A stretch of 64,000 nucleotides of DNA, taken from positions 186,001-250,000 of the forward strand of contig CANMPD010000001.1 of the NCBI GenBank assembly GCA_947499635.1, in the 5' to 3' direction. Position numbers and translations under genes: made by a program. This document shows, one piece after another, positions 54,286 through 62,364 of this stretch. Source of the stretch: an uncultured Paracoccaceae bacterium (GTDB taxonomy: Bacteria > Pseudomonadota > Alphaproteobacteria > Rhodobacterales > Rhodobacteraceae). The notes below the pieces were generated by a model, which saw only the letters and a list, made by a program, of their open reading frames with translations, was not told the origin of the DNA and made no database searches. Position 1 is the stretch's first letter, and each line of letters begins with the position of its first letter.

Positions 54286-54918
54286 ATGGACAGCGCAGAT
54301 CAAACACCAGACCAGCCGCAAATCTATCTAATTTCCCCGCCCAGTTTCGATCTTGATCTCTTTCCTGTGCAGCTTGCAAAGGTCTTGGATAGCACAGAAA
54401 TTGCTTGTGTGCGCTTGGACCTCGCTAGTCGAGATGAAGATGACCTGAGCCGAGCAGCCGACGCATTGCGTGAAGTTACCCATCAACGTGATATTGCATT
54501 GGTCATATCTGATCACCTTGTTCTTGCAGAACGCTTAGGGTTGGACGGCGTACATTTAAGTGATGCGTCTCGTTCCGTGCGCAGTGCGCGTAAAACTTTG
54601 GGACCTGATGCGATTGTTGGCTGCCATAGTGCAACCTCGCGGCATGACGGTATATCAGCTGCCGAAGCCGGAGCGGATTATGTGTGTTTTGGTCCTGTTG
54701 GCTCTTCGGCTTTAGGTGATGGCGCTATTGCCGACCAAGATCTGTTTCAGTGGTGGACCGAAATGATCGAAGTCCCAGTTGTGGCAGAAGGTGGTCTAAC
54801 CGAAGATCTGGTGCGGAATTTATCCCCTATCACCGATTTCTTTGGTATCGGAGACGAAATTTGGAAGCAGGAAGATCCTCAAACGGCACTGAAATTATTA
54901 CAAAATGCCATGGGTTGA
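54286..54918 (+). CDS. ThiE/TenI-like thiamine phosphate synthase family protein
   Basis: This 210-residue TIM-barrel protein has ALVISDHLVLAERLGLDGVHL, IVGCHSATSRHDGISAAEAGADY, VCFGPVGSS and PVVAEGGLT. The pattern matches ThiE and TenI, which join or rearrange thiamine precursors. It stands alone, with no other thi genes in the window, and residues differ from strict ThiE, so it may be a TenI-like paralog. GGAG lies before the ATG. Confidence 0.75.
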   Translation: MDSADQTPDQPQIYLISPPSFDLDLFPVQLAKVLDSTEIACVRLDLASRDEDDLSRAADALREVTHQRDIALVISDHLVLAERLGLDGVHLSDASRSVRSARKTLGPDAIVGCHSATSRHDGISAAEAGADYVCFGPVGSSALGDGAIADQDLFQWWTEMIEVPVVAEGGLTEDLVRNLSPITDFFGIGDEIWKQEDPQTALKLLQNAMG

Positions 54919-55015
54919 TATTTTTTAATGCTCTAGCGCGTGCCCTTTGGTCTTGTCCAAGTGCGACGATGTGAAACTCCTTGCCGCAGGAGATAAAAGA
55001 GGTCATGACAAGCCT

Positions 55016-55918
55016 ATGACACAACCAGCCACTCCTACAGATATTCTCTGCATCGGATCTGTTCTTTGGGACATTATCGGGCGCAGTACGACGCAAATGC
55101 ATGTCGGCTCTGATGTTCCCGGGCGCATAAATCGAATTCCCGGTGGTGTTGCGATGAATATTGCAATGACCTTGGCGCGTTTTGGTTTGAAACCTGCGGT
55201 CCTCAGCGCGGTTGGTCGTGACCCTGAAGGAGATGAGCTGGTGGCTGCTTGCGGTCACCTTGGAGTTATTTCGCGTTATATTTACCGGTCTGATGACTTG
55301 CCGACAGATACCTATATGGCCGTCGAAGGTGCAAATGGGTTAATCGCAGCGATTGCAGACGCGCATTCGTTAGAGGCTGCAGGCGACAAAATCCTCTCTC
55401 CATTACAAGATGGAACTTTGGGGCGTGCCGATATGCCATACGCCGGGGCTATTGCATTGGATGGAAATCTAAAAGTTGGACTGTTGGGCGAAATCGCAGT
55501 CAGCACAATCTTTGCAAAGGCTGACCTGCGCGTGGCACCGGCCTCGCCTGGAAAGGCGGAACGATTGCGTCCGTTTATCATTCATTCCCGTGGCACACTT
55601 TATGTAAATCTCGAAGAAGCAGGTATTTTATGTCAGGAAGACTTTGACTCCAGCGAAGTGGCTGCGAAAGCAATGCTGGCACGCGGCTGCGCACGCGTTT
55701 TGGTGACCGACGGTGGAAAATCTGCAACCGAGGCAGACGCTAACGATCTATATACTCTCGTTCCACCAGCAGTAAATGTAACACGCGTGACAGGGGCCGG
55801 TGATACATTCATGGCCGCACATGTCGCTGCAGAGATGCGTGGTGAACCTCGTGAAATGGCACTGGCGACAGCTTTGCGTGCCGCTGCAACTTATGTCTCA
55901 GGAGAAGCTCCAAAGTGA
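55016..55918 (+). CDS. psuK: pseudouridine kinase (PfkB family)
   Basis: A 300-residue PfkB kinase starting at ATG 55016. It begins ILCIGSVLWDIIGRS with the GGVAMNIAMTLARFGL nucleoside-binding block, and ends with VTGAGDTFMAAHVAAEM, the GAGD catalytic motif. It phosphorylates pseudouridine to 5'-phosphate. The role is assigned mainly because psuG follows with a four-base overlap. An upstream TTG (54947) would add 23 unlike residues. Confidence 0.86.
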   Translation: MTQPATPTDILCIGSVLWDIIGRSTTQMHVGSDVPGRINRIPGGVAMNIAMTLARFGLKPAVLSAVGRDPEGDELVAACGHLGVISRYIYRSDDLPTDTYMAVEGANGLIAAIADAHSLEAAGDKILSPLQDGTLGRADMPYAGAIALDGNLKVGLLGEIAVSTIFAKADLRVAPASPGKAERLRPFIIHSRGTLYVNLEEAGILCQEDFDSSEVAAKAMLARGCARVLVTDGGKSATEADANDLYTLVPPAVNVTRVTGAGDTFMAAHVAAEMRGEPREMALATALRAAATYVSGEAPK

Positions 55919-56832
55919 CGTCTATGATCACAATTAAATATTCAGCCGAAGTAGCCGAAGCGCGCAAACAAGGTCGAGCCTTGGTTGCCTTGGAAAGTAC
56001 AATTATTACGCATGGGATGCCGTATCCGCAGAACGTTGAAGTTGCGAGACAGGTTGAACAGGATATCCGCGATGCGGGTGCAGTGCCTGCGACGATGGCC
56101 GTCCGTAATGGTGCATTGCATGTCGGACTTGAAGACAGCGAATTGCAAGATCTTGGCCAAGCCAAGGGTGTCGCCAAATTGTCGCGCGCAGATTTCGCCG
56201 CCTGTTTGGCAACTGGCGGAACAGGTGCAACAACGGTTGCGGCGACGATGATTGCAGCGCGGATTGCAGGGATCTCAGTCTTTGCCACTGGCGGCATTGG
56301 TGGCGTCCATAAAGGTGCCGAGCAAAGCTTTGACATTTCAGCAGATTTACTAGAGCTCGCACAAACATCTGTGACTGTTGTGGCCGCTGGAGCCAAAGCG
56401 ATTTTGGATGTTCCCAAAACGCTTGAAGTTCTTGAAACACAAGGCGTTCCCGTGATCGCATACGGGCAAGATAGCTTTCCGGCATTCTGGTCGGCAACCT
56501 CCGACTTAATGGCACCCCTTCGTATGGATACGGCATCTGACATCGCTAAGTCACATATGACACGACAGGATATGAAGGTCCCAGGTGGCCAGTTGGTTGC
56601 CAATCCAATCCCAATAGATATGCAAATCCCTGCTAAAGAACTGGCACCAATCATTGCACAAGCGCAATCCGAAGCCGATGCTCAGAATATCGTAGGTAAA
56701 GCCGTAACACCTTTCTTACTGCAACGGATATTTGAACTTACAAACGGCCGATCTCTTGATGCAAACATTGCGCTTGTGCGTAACAATGCGCGTCTCGCAG
56801 CTAAAATTGCTCAGGAAATGATCACGCGATAA
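55915..56832 (+). CDS. psuG: pseudouridine-5'-phosphate glycosidase
   Basis: This 305-residue glycosidase cleaves pseudouridine 5'-phosphate into uracil and ribose 5-phosphate. It has VALESTIITHGMPYPQN (active-site Glu), TTVAATMIAARIAGISVFATGG and GGVHKGAEQSFDISADL, and later PGGQLVANPIP. GTG 55915 has GGAGAAG eight bases upstream; ATG 55924 is too far from it. With psuK it makes a complete pseudouridine salvage pair. No dedicated transporter is adjacent. Confidence 0.92.
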   Translation: MTSMITIKYSAEVAEARKQGRALVALESTIITHGMPYPQNVEVARQVEQDIRDAGAVPATMAVRNGALHVGLEDSELQDLGQAKGVAKLSRADFAACLATGGTGATTVAATMIAARIAGISVFATGGIGGVHKGAEQSFDISADLLELAQTSVTVVAAGAKAILDVPKTLEVLETQGVPVIAYGQDSFPAFWSATSDLMAPLRMDTASDIAKSHMTRQDMKVPGGQLVANPIPIDMQIPAKELAPIIAQAQSEADAQNIVGKAVTPFLLQRIFELTNGRSLDANIALVRNNARLAAKIAQEMITR

Positions 56833-56919
56833 GTTTAGCCCGATAAATTAAAGCGGCGCAGCATTGTGGATGTGCCTTTCAATGCCTAGCTTTCAGGCAA
56901 CCAGGATGGTTTTGCACAA

Positions 56920-57600
56920 ATGAATACACCCTTTGACGACGAACACCTACGTAAGCCAGGCATTTTTGCGCGACTAAGATCTTCATTCCTGACAGGGATC
57001 GTTGTGATTTCGCCTGTAGGTCTGACAGTTTGGCTGCTTTGGACCACAATTGGCTGGGTTGATAGCGTCGTTTTGCCGTTGGTTCCTCAAACATTCCAAC
57101 CCGAAAAATATATCGGCATTAACTTGCGTGGTGTCGGCGTTATCTTTTTCTTAATGTTCACCATGCTTGTGGGCTGGATTGCGAAAGGTCTTATTGGACG
57201 TTCCCTTATTGGGTTTGCCGAAAGTCTTGTCCTTCGCATGCCTGTCGTACGATCCATATATTCTGGTATTAAGCAGATCTCGGAAACTGTTTTTGCGCAG
57301 TCTGATCGTAGTTTTGAAAAAGCCTGCTTGATCCAATATCCACGTCAAGGAATTTGGGCGATTGGCTTTATTTCTACGACAGCACGCGGTGAGATCTCTG
57401 ATAAGGCCGAAACCACTGGACGTCTTCAGAGCGTTTTTGTCCCGACAACCCCGAACCCGACTTCGGGATTTCTGCTTTATTTTCCCGAAGACGATATTAT
57501 CGAATTGGATATGAGCGTCGAAGACGCCGCAAAGCTTGTGATATCGGCTGGCCTCGTCTACCCCAATGGACAGGATCCATCGCAAGCACCTGATACATAA
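56920..57600 (+). CDS. DUF502 membrane protein
   Basis: A 226-residue protein with two N-terminal membrane spans (FLTGIVVISPVGLTVWLLW and VGVIFFLMFTMLVGWIAKGL). The DUF502 soluble part contains LRMPVVRSIYSGIKQISETV and VFVPTTPNPTSGFLLYFPEDDI. The family is widespread in bacteria and plants (LIKE COV in Arabidopsis) with no known biochemical function. It stands alone after psuG. An inverted repeat follows its stop. Confidence 0.88.
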   Translation: MNTPFDDEHLRKPGIFARLRSSFLTGIVVISPVGLTVWLLWTTIGWVDSVVLPLVPQTFQPEKYIGINLRGVGVIFFLMFTMLVGWIAKGLIGRSLIGFAESLVLRMPVVRSIYSGIKQISETVFAQSDRSFEKACLIQYPRQGIWAIGFISTTARGEISDKAETTGRLQSVFVPTTPNPTSGFLLYFPEDDIIELDMSVEDAAKLVISAGLVYPNGQDPSQAPDT

Positions 57601-57652
57601 GTATGTGCTTAGCGAGCCGACTATGGTCTGCAGACTGAATAATGTTCTTCAG

Positions 57653-57686
57653 AAAGATTACAGGTTCTGCCCGTCTTGTAATCTTT
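57653..57686 (+). terminator. inverted repeat after the DUF502 gene
   Basis: AAAGATTACA and TGTAATCTTT are exact complements around a 14-base loop, 53 bases after the stop codon. There is no long T-tract, so termination is only probable. The rest of 57601-57795 holds nothing else I can support. Confidence 0.5.
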
Positions 57687-57795
57687 GATGCGATGAGATT
57701 CCCAGTGTGCTTTTATTCGTAAGCTTTCGAAAAAAACAGGGCGTGTAATTCACATAGTTGATTTTTCCGCTGTGCTCATTCTTGCTTATGCGAAT

Positions 57796-57822
57796 AAAAA
57801 AAACGCTGGCACAAGGCCAGCG
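57796..57822 (-). terminator. rho-independent terminator of candidate small RNA 3
   Basis: CGCTGGC/GCCAGCG (57804-57810 and 57816-57822) form a perfect 7-bp stem with loop ACAAG, followed on the minus strand by eight Ts. Confidence 0.8.
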
Positions 57823-57871
57823 TCCAGTCATTGAGGCAGGTTTCATACAGGCAAGAAACCTATCGAGCAGT
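57796..57871 (-). ncRNA. candidate small RNA 3 (about 76 nt)
   Basis: On the minus strand a -10 TATAAA is followed by a short transcript. Hairpin 1 is AGGTTTC/GAAACCT (57861-57838, 10-base loop), then comes a single-stranded GCCTCAATGACTGGA, then a strong terminator with eight Ts. There is no open frame of note and no minus-strand gene nearby that would need the terminator. The layout (7-bp stem with 10-base loop, linker, terminator with 5-base loop) mirrors candidate small RNA 2. Its 5' end is an estimate from the promoter. Confidence 0.55.
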
Positions 57872-57877
57872 GAATTC

Positions 57878-57906
57878 TTTATACGCTGTTTCCCCTTAGC
57901 ATCCAA
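57878..57906 (-). promoter_or_regulatory. promoter for candidate small RNA 3
   Basis: On the minus strand, TTGGAT (57906-57901), 17 bases, then TATAAA (57883-57878). The -10 has five of six consensus bases; the -35 is weak, keeping only the TTG. Confidence 0.45.
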
Positions 57907-57976
57907 GCTAAAAGTTTAAACTCCACCTTGCCCGTATATCGCGGTAGAAAGGCATATAAATAAGGACGTAACAGGA

Positions 57977-59842
57977 TTGGTTCGCAGCGTGAGACAGAAA
58001 ATATTATCTCGCATTTTATGCACGTTTTGGGGAATCGCCTTGGGTTTTCACGGCTCACTTGCAAGTGCAGAATCGGCATTGCAACCGCCACATGGGATCT
58101 CTTCGCATGGAATTTCAATGTATGGCAGCCCTAATCTGCCACCCGATTTCGCATCGCTTCCGTATGTGAATGCTGAGGCACCTAAAGGTGGATCTGTAGT
58201 TCTGGGAAACAGTGGCAGCTTTAATGCGCTCAACCCGTTTGTTCCAAAAGGCACAACACCTTGGCAGATGCGGTTTTGGGGGTATGAGAGCCTGATGGGA
58301 CAATCTCAGGATGAACCATTTACATTATACGGTCTACTCGCGGAATCAATTGTCACACCAGCTGATCGTTCGTGGGTCGAATTCACCCTTCGTCCCGAGG
58401 CACAATTTTGGGATGGTAGCCCGGTCACCGTTGATGATGTGATTTGGTCCTATAAAACTTTGGGCACTGAGGGCATTTTGCGATATCGCAGTTTTTGGTC
58501 AGCGGTCGAAACCATTGAACAGACAGGGCCGCGCAGCCTTCGGCTGAGTTTTAATACCAACAATCGTGAGTTGGCACTGATCGCGGGCATGCGTCCGGTG
58601 TTAAAAAAGTCGCAATGGGAAGGTCGTGCTTTTAGCGATGCGCCCTCTGACGAAGTGCCTATCGGCAGCGGGCCTTATCTGGTGAGCGACTTTGAGATGG
58701 GGCGCCAGATTACATTTCAGCGCAATGAGGCCTATTGGGGGAAAAACCTTCCTCTGCGACGTGGGACAAACAATCTAAACACCATCAAATTAGATTTCTT
58801 TGGTGACCAGACGGTTTTATTCGAAGCATTTAAGGCAGGTGAGCTCTCTGCCATTCGAGAGTTTAATGCTAGCAAGTGGAATCGCGATTACGATTTTGCG
58901 CGGGTTCGAACTGGCAAGATTGTGAAAGCGGAAATTTCAAACCAAGCCCCTTCAGGTATGACTGGACTTGCTTTCAATACACGTCGCGCGACATTACAGG
59001 ATTGGCGTGTCCGCGAGGCGTTAATTACTGCGTTTAATTTTGAGTTCATCAATGATGCCCTGACAGGGGGACAGGTCCCACGAATTTCCTCTTATTTCTC
59101 GAATTCCTACTTAGCCATGAACCATGATGCAGCGTCTGGGCAGGTAGCACAACTTTTGGAGCCATTTTCAGCTGATGTACCGCCAGGTACGCTCCAAGGG
59201 TACACCCTGCCCGTATCAGACGGCAACGCACGGAACAGAAAAAACCTTCGGGCTGCGCGTGAGCTTCTGGAACAGGCTGGCTGGTTTGTAGAGGAAGGCG
59301 TTTTACGCAATGCATCCGGGCAAGCATTCACCCTGAATGTCCTGTTAAAGAACGGTAATCTTGGCGAAGAAGAAATGCAAAAGGCCGTCGATCTATATCG
59401 CCCGGCGCTTGAGCGGCTAGGTATCGCGCTCGAAGTTGATGTTATTGATAGCGCTCAATACATTGAGCGGCAGGCTGCGCTTGATTATGATATGATCTTT
59501 ATACGGCGAGCCTTGTCATTGAGCCCTGGTAACGAGCAGCGTTTGTATTGGGGCAGTGAAACAGCAAACCAACCCAGCAGCCGTAACCTTTCAGGTATTC
59601 AGAGCCCTGCGATTGATGCCATGATTGACACGATGTTAAGCACAACGGATCAATCAGAATTCATTTCTGCAGTGAAAGCTTTGGACAGATTGCTGATGGC
59701 CGGGCGCTATGTGATCCCAATTTGGCATTATGCGGATAGCCGGATTGCGCATGATCAGGCGTTACGGGCGCCAGATACTCCTCCTATTTATGGGGATAGC
59801 ATCTATTATTTCCCTGAGGTTTGGTGGTCTCAAGATTTTTAG
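57977..59842 (+). CDS. peptide ABC transporter substrate-binding protein (SBP family 5, YejA-like)
   Basis: A precursor of about 621 residues, from TTG 57977 (AAGGAC upstream) or GTG 57989. It has a signal peptide (ILCTFWGIALGFHGSLASA). The family 5 core contains GTTPWQMRFWGYESLMG, FTLRPEAQFWDGSPVTVDDV and GSGPYLVSDFEMGRQITF. A late PIWHYADSRIAH block points to the long YejA-like subgroup. It binds peptides or similar compounds in the periplasm. No permease or ATPase genes are adjacent, so the transporter is split or lies elsewhere. Confidence 0.87.
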   Translation: MVRSVRQKILSRILCTFWGIALGFHGSLASAESALQPPHGISSHGISMYGSPNLPPDFASLPYVNAEAPKGGSVVLGNSGSFNALNPFVPKGTTPWQMRFWGYESLMGQSQDEPFTLYGLLAESIVTPADRSWVEFTLRPEAQFWDGSPVTVDDVIWSYKTLGTEGILRYRSFWSAVETIEQTGPRSLRLSFNTNNRELALIAGMRPVLKKSQWEGRAFSDAPSDEVPIGSGPYLVSDFEMGRQITFQRNEAYWGKNLPLRRGTNNLNTIKLDFFGDQTVLFEAFKAGELSAIREFNASKWNRDYDFARVRTGKIVKAEISNQAPSGMTGLAFNTRRATLQDWRVREALITAFNFEFINDALTGGQVPRISSYFSNSYLAMNHDAASGQVAQLLEPFSADVPPGTLQGYTLPVSDGNARNRKNLRAARELLEQAGWFVEEGVLRNASGQAFTLNVLLKNGNLGEEEMQKAVDLYRPALERLGIALEVDVIDSAQYIERQAALDYDMIFIRRALSLSPGNEQRLYWGSETANQPSSRNLSGIQSPAIDAMIDTMLSTTDQSEFISAVKALDRLLMAGRYVIPIWHYADSRIAHDQALRAPDTPPIYGDSIYYFPEVWWSQDF

Positions 59843-59862
59843 ATCACCTAGATAAGAGACAC

Positions 59863-59894
59863 AAAGGCGACATTATCTAGAATGTCGCTTTTTT
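59863..59894 (+). terminator. terminator of the peptide-binding-protein gene
   Basis: AAGGCGACATT/AATGTCGCTTT stem with loop ATCTAG, followed by a run of six Ts in total, 20 bases after the stop. Confidence 0.85.
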
Positions 59895-59902
59895 CTTGCA
59901 TA

Positions 59903-59948
59903 ACGATACCTATTTCCATAATTCATGAAATATGGAAATAGGTATCGT
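59903..59948. promoter_or_regulatory. 46-bp operator-like dyad covering the arsR-arsC start codon
   Basis: The arms ACGATACCTATTTCCATA (59903-59920) and TATGGAAATAGGTATCGT (59931-59948) are exact 18-base complements. The centre TTCATGAA is itself a palindrome, so all 46 bases are symmetric except one A/A pair. The start ATG (59932) lies in the right arm and no ribosome site is visible before it. It is the obvious ArsR operator, and in RNA could fold over the start. Confidence 0.75.
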
Positions 59949-60762
59949 AAATCAACTGTCAGCCCTTGCTCATCCCAAAAGGTTGGATTTGTTCCGCCTG
60001 TTGATGCGGCGTTATCCAGATTCCGTTTCAGCAGGTGAAATAGCGCGAACACTCGATCTTAAAGCAAATACTGCCTCTGTCTATCTGTCTACATTGCGAC
60101 AGGTTGGACTAATTCGTCAGGATCGCGTCGGAGTAAGCCTGTTTTATCAATCCGAAATTTCGGCGATGCGGGATCTCGTTGGAGTATTGTTAAATGACTG
60201 TTGTCAAAACAGGCCAGACATCTGCTTAACTGGCCCTTATTGCGAAGCACGATCAGAGGCCAGCCAACCGCCTTATAATCTTCTATTTATTTGCACTGCA
60301 AATTCTGCCCGTTCCATCATGGCCGAAGCGATCTTGAACAAAATCGGCGCAGATAGATTTACCGCTTACTCAGCAGGTGTGGCACCCGCAACAGGACCAC
60401 AAACCGAAGTTTTGCAGATGCTGCGAGAACAAGGACACGATATATCCGACCTCACAAGCAAGAATGTCGACCAATTTACACAGATCACGGCCCCCAAAAT
60501 GGATTTTGTGATCACGGTTTGCGATCGCGCAGCCAATGATGATTGCCCGATTTGGTCTGGTCAACCGATACAGGCCCATTGGGGATTGCCGGATCCAGTG
60601 CACATCAACGCGACAGCCTCACAGGCGACCCTCGCTTACCGGCAATGTTATGACGCATTGACCACCAAACTCCGCGCGTTTGTTGACTTACCAATTGAGA
60701 CATTGGACCGAGTGTCCCTGCAACATGCGCTTGATGATATCGCACGCGGCATAGCCGCCTAA
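59932..60762 (+). CDS. ArsR repressor fused to LMW-phosphatase-type arsenate reductase
   Basis: This 276-residue fusion has an ArsR winged helix at about 1-90 (LSALAHPKRLDLFRLL, SAGEIARTLDLKANTASVYL). A Cys-rich link follows (C90, C91, C98 and C104; NDCCQNRPDIC). The arsenate reductase domain runs from about 115, with CTANSARS (C121, CX5R loop), VCDRAANDDCP (the two shuttle cysteines) and HWGLPDP. It would bind As(III), leave the operator and also reduce arsenate. CC-x6-C is close to the As(III) site described for Acidithiobacillus ArsR. The start lies inside the dyad operator. Confidence 0.88.
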   Translation: MEIGIVNQLSALAHPKRLDLFRLLMRRYPDSVSAGEIARTLDLKANTASVYLSTLRQVGLIRQDRVGVSLFYQSEISAMRDLVGVLLNDCCQNRPDICLTGPYCEARSEASQPPYNLLFICTANSARSIMAEAILNKIGADRFTAYSAGVAPATGPQTEVLQMLREQGHDISDLTSKNVDQFTQITAPKMDFVITVCDRAANDDCPIWSGQPIQAHWGLPDPVHINATASQATLAYRQCYDALTTKLRAFVDLPIETLDRVSLQHALDDIARGIAA

Positions 60763-60793
60763 GCATCTAACCGTTTACCTGAAAAGAAAAACC

Positions 60794-61270
60794 ATGAATA
60801 TTTTAGTATTATGTACTGGGAATTCCGCACGCTCCATCCTGTTAGAAAGCCTCCTTAATACGCTTGGGGCTGGGCGTGTGATGGCCTATTCGGCTGGATC
60901 AAACCCTTCAGGTCGTGTTCATCCTCAATCCCTCGTTCTCTTGGCTGAAAAACAACATGATACATCAGGTGCCCGATCCAAAAGCTGGGACGAATTTGGC
61001 ACTGAAACTGCGCCGGAAATGGATTTGGTGATAACAGTTTGTGGTTCCGCTGCCCAAGAAGAATGCCCTATGTGGCCTGGTGCGCCATTGCGAACTCATT
61101 GGGGCGTCGAGGATCCCGCAGCAGCGTCAGAACCTGACTGGGATCAAGCATTTCGTACAGCTTACACAGTGCTAGAAAAGCGTGCTCGAGCATTCCTAGC
61201 ACTCGAGTTTGAGCACATGTCCAAAGATGTACTAAACGTCGAACTTTCACGTATCGGAGACATCTTATGA
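60794..61270 (+). CDS. arsC: arsenate reductase (LMW-phosphatase type)
   Basis: A 158-residue enzyme that reduces arsenate to arsenite. CTGNSARS with Cys7 opens the protein; VCGSAAQEECPMW carries the two further cysteines of the relay, and THWGVEDPA the substrate-side residues. It is the second ArsC in the operon, as a similar domain is fused to the ArsR upstream. Its stop overlaps the aqpS start (ATGA). A thioredoxin-type system probably recycles it. Confidence 0.9.
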   Translation: MNILVLCTGNSARSILLESLLNTLGAGRVMAYSAGSNPSGRVHPQSLVLLAEKQHDTSGARSKSWDEFGTETAPEMDLVITVCGSAAQEECPMWPGAPLRTHWGVEDPAAASEPDWDQAFRTAYTVLEKRARAFLALEFEHMSKDVLNVELSRIGDIL

Positions 61271-61932
61271 CCGTGCAGAAACTATTGGTCGAAGGGGTCG
61301 GTACCGCTTTGTTACTGATCGGCGTGATTAGTTCTGGAATAATGGGTGAAACGCTCTCTGACGGAAATACGGCTATTGCACTGTTGGCAAATGCCATCGC
61401 AACAGGTTGTATTCTATATGTTTTAATTACGATCTTAGGGCCGATTTCTGGCGCGCATTTCAATCCCGCCGTGACATTGGCTTTTGCACTGCGTGGTGCA
61501 TTTCCGTTTAAGGACATGCCTTCTTATATTGCCGTGCAAGTTATTGGTGCGATACTTGGTGTTTGGGCCAGCCATATTATGTTTGACCTGTCGGTCTTTC
61601 AGACTTCGACAACGATGCACAGAACCGGTGGCGCGCAGTGGTTTTCAGAAATCATTGCAACCTTTGGACTGCTTTTTGTGATTTTTGGTGGATTATACAG
61701 TCGCCCCGACGCGGTACCAACACTTGTCGCACTCTATATTACGGGGGCGTACTGGTACACATCGTCAACCAGTTTTGCAAACCCAGCAGTTACAATCGCC
61801 CGTGGATTGAGTGATACATTTGCCGGTATTTATCCCGGGCATATCGTCATGTTCATCGGGATGCAGATCTTTGCAGTTGGACTCGCACATCTATTCCTAC
61901 CGTTGATTTTTCCTGATCGCCTCAAATCCTGA
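61267..61932 (+). CDS. aqpS: aquaglyceroporin AqpS-type arsenite channel
   Basis: This 221-residue MIP-family channel has six spans and both NPA loops (GAHFNPAVTLAFA and SFANPAVTIARG). In Sinorhizobium meliloti AqpS in the ars operon lets arsenite made by ArsC flow out, replacing ArsB or Acr3 pumps. The same order (arsR, arsC, aqpS) is seen here, with four-base overlap to arsC. No ArsB, Acr3 or ArsA gene appears in the window. Export would be passive, downhill from reduced arsenite. Confidence 0.9.
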   Translation: MTVQKLLVEGVGTALLLIGVISSGIMGETLSDGNTAIALLANAIATGCILYVLITILGPISGAHFNPAVTLAFALRGAFPFKDMPSYIAVQVIGAILGVWASHIMFDLSVFQTSTTMHRTGGAQWFSEIIATFGLLFVIFGGLYSRPDAVPTLVALYITGAYWYTSSTSFANPAVTIARGLSDTFAGIYPGHIVMFIGMQIFAVGLAHLFLPLIFPDRLKS

Positions 61933-62112
61933 TGTAGAACCGGTTTGCTTTTTAAAGTTTCTCAAATCCCTTTGCGGGCTAGTTTCTCTCTAACGGACCT
62001 ATGCCTAATTTCACTCGTGTCAAATGTTAATATTTTGTAAATATTGGTTACATTTTCAGATTAGTTTGCTAACGTTTCAGCATGTGTACCAGTTCGAACG
62101 TTAGAGAGTGAC

Positions 62113-62337
62113 ATGTTAAAGCCGATGAATATTTCAGATCTGAAAGAATGCTGGCCACGCTTGCGCCAACGTTTCCCTTATATCGCGGAAAAAGACGCCA
62201 GAAATGGTTTTGAAACCCCGGATCATTTTTTAAAATGCGTCGCGGACAAACAGCATATCACGATTTCTGAAGCGCGCGAAGAAGTTGCCGATTTTTTATA
62301 TGTGGAAAGCTTACACGCAGAACTAGATTACAGCTAA
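62113..62337 (+). CDS. small unknown protein, weakly CsbD-like
   Basis: A 74-residue protein with a Trp near the start (LKECWPRLRQRFPYI) and a C-terminal helix EAREEVADFLYV. The spacing of Trp, Leu, Asp and the final EV-DF resembles small CsbD/YjbJ stress proteins, but the match is weak. GTTAGAGAGTG precedes the ATG. It stands alone after a 180-base gap with no other gene, and converges on the regulator gene. Confidence 0.55.
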   Translation: MLKPMNISDLKECWPRLRQRFPYIAEKDARNGFETPDHFLKCVADKQHITISEAREEVADFLYVESLHAELDYS

Positions 62338-62364
62338 CCCGGCACTTCAAGCCGTATCAGCACG

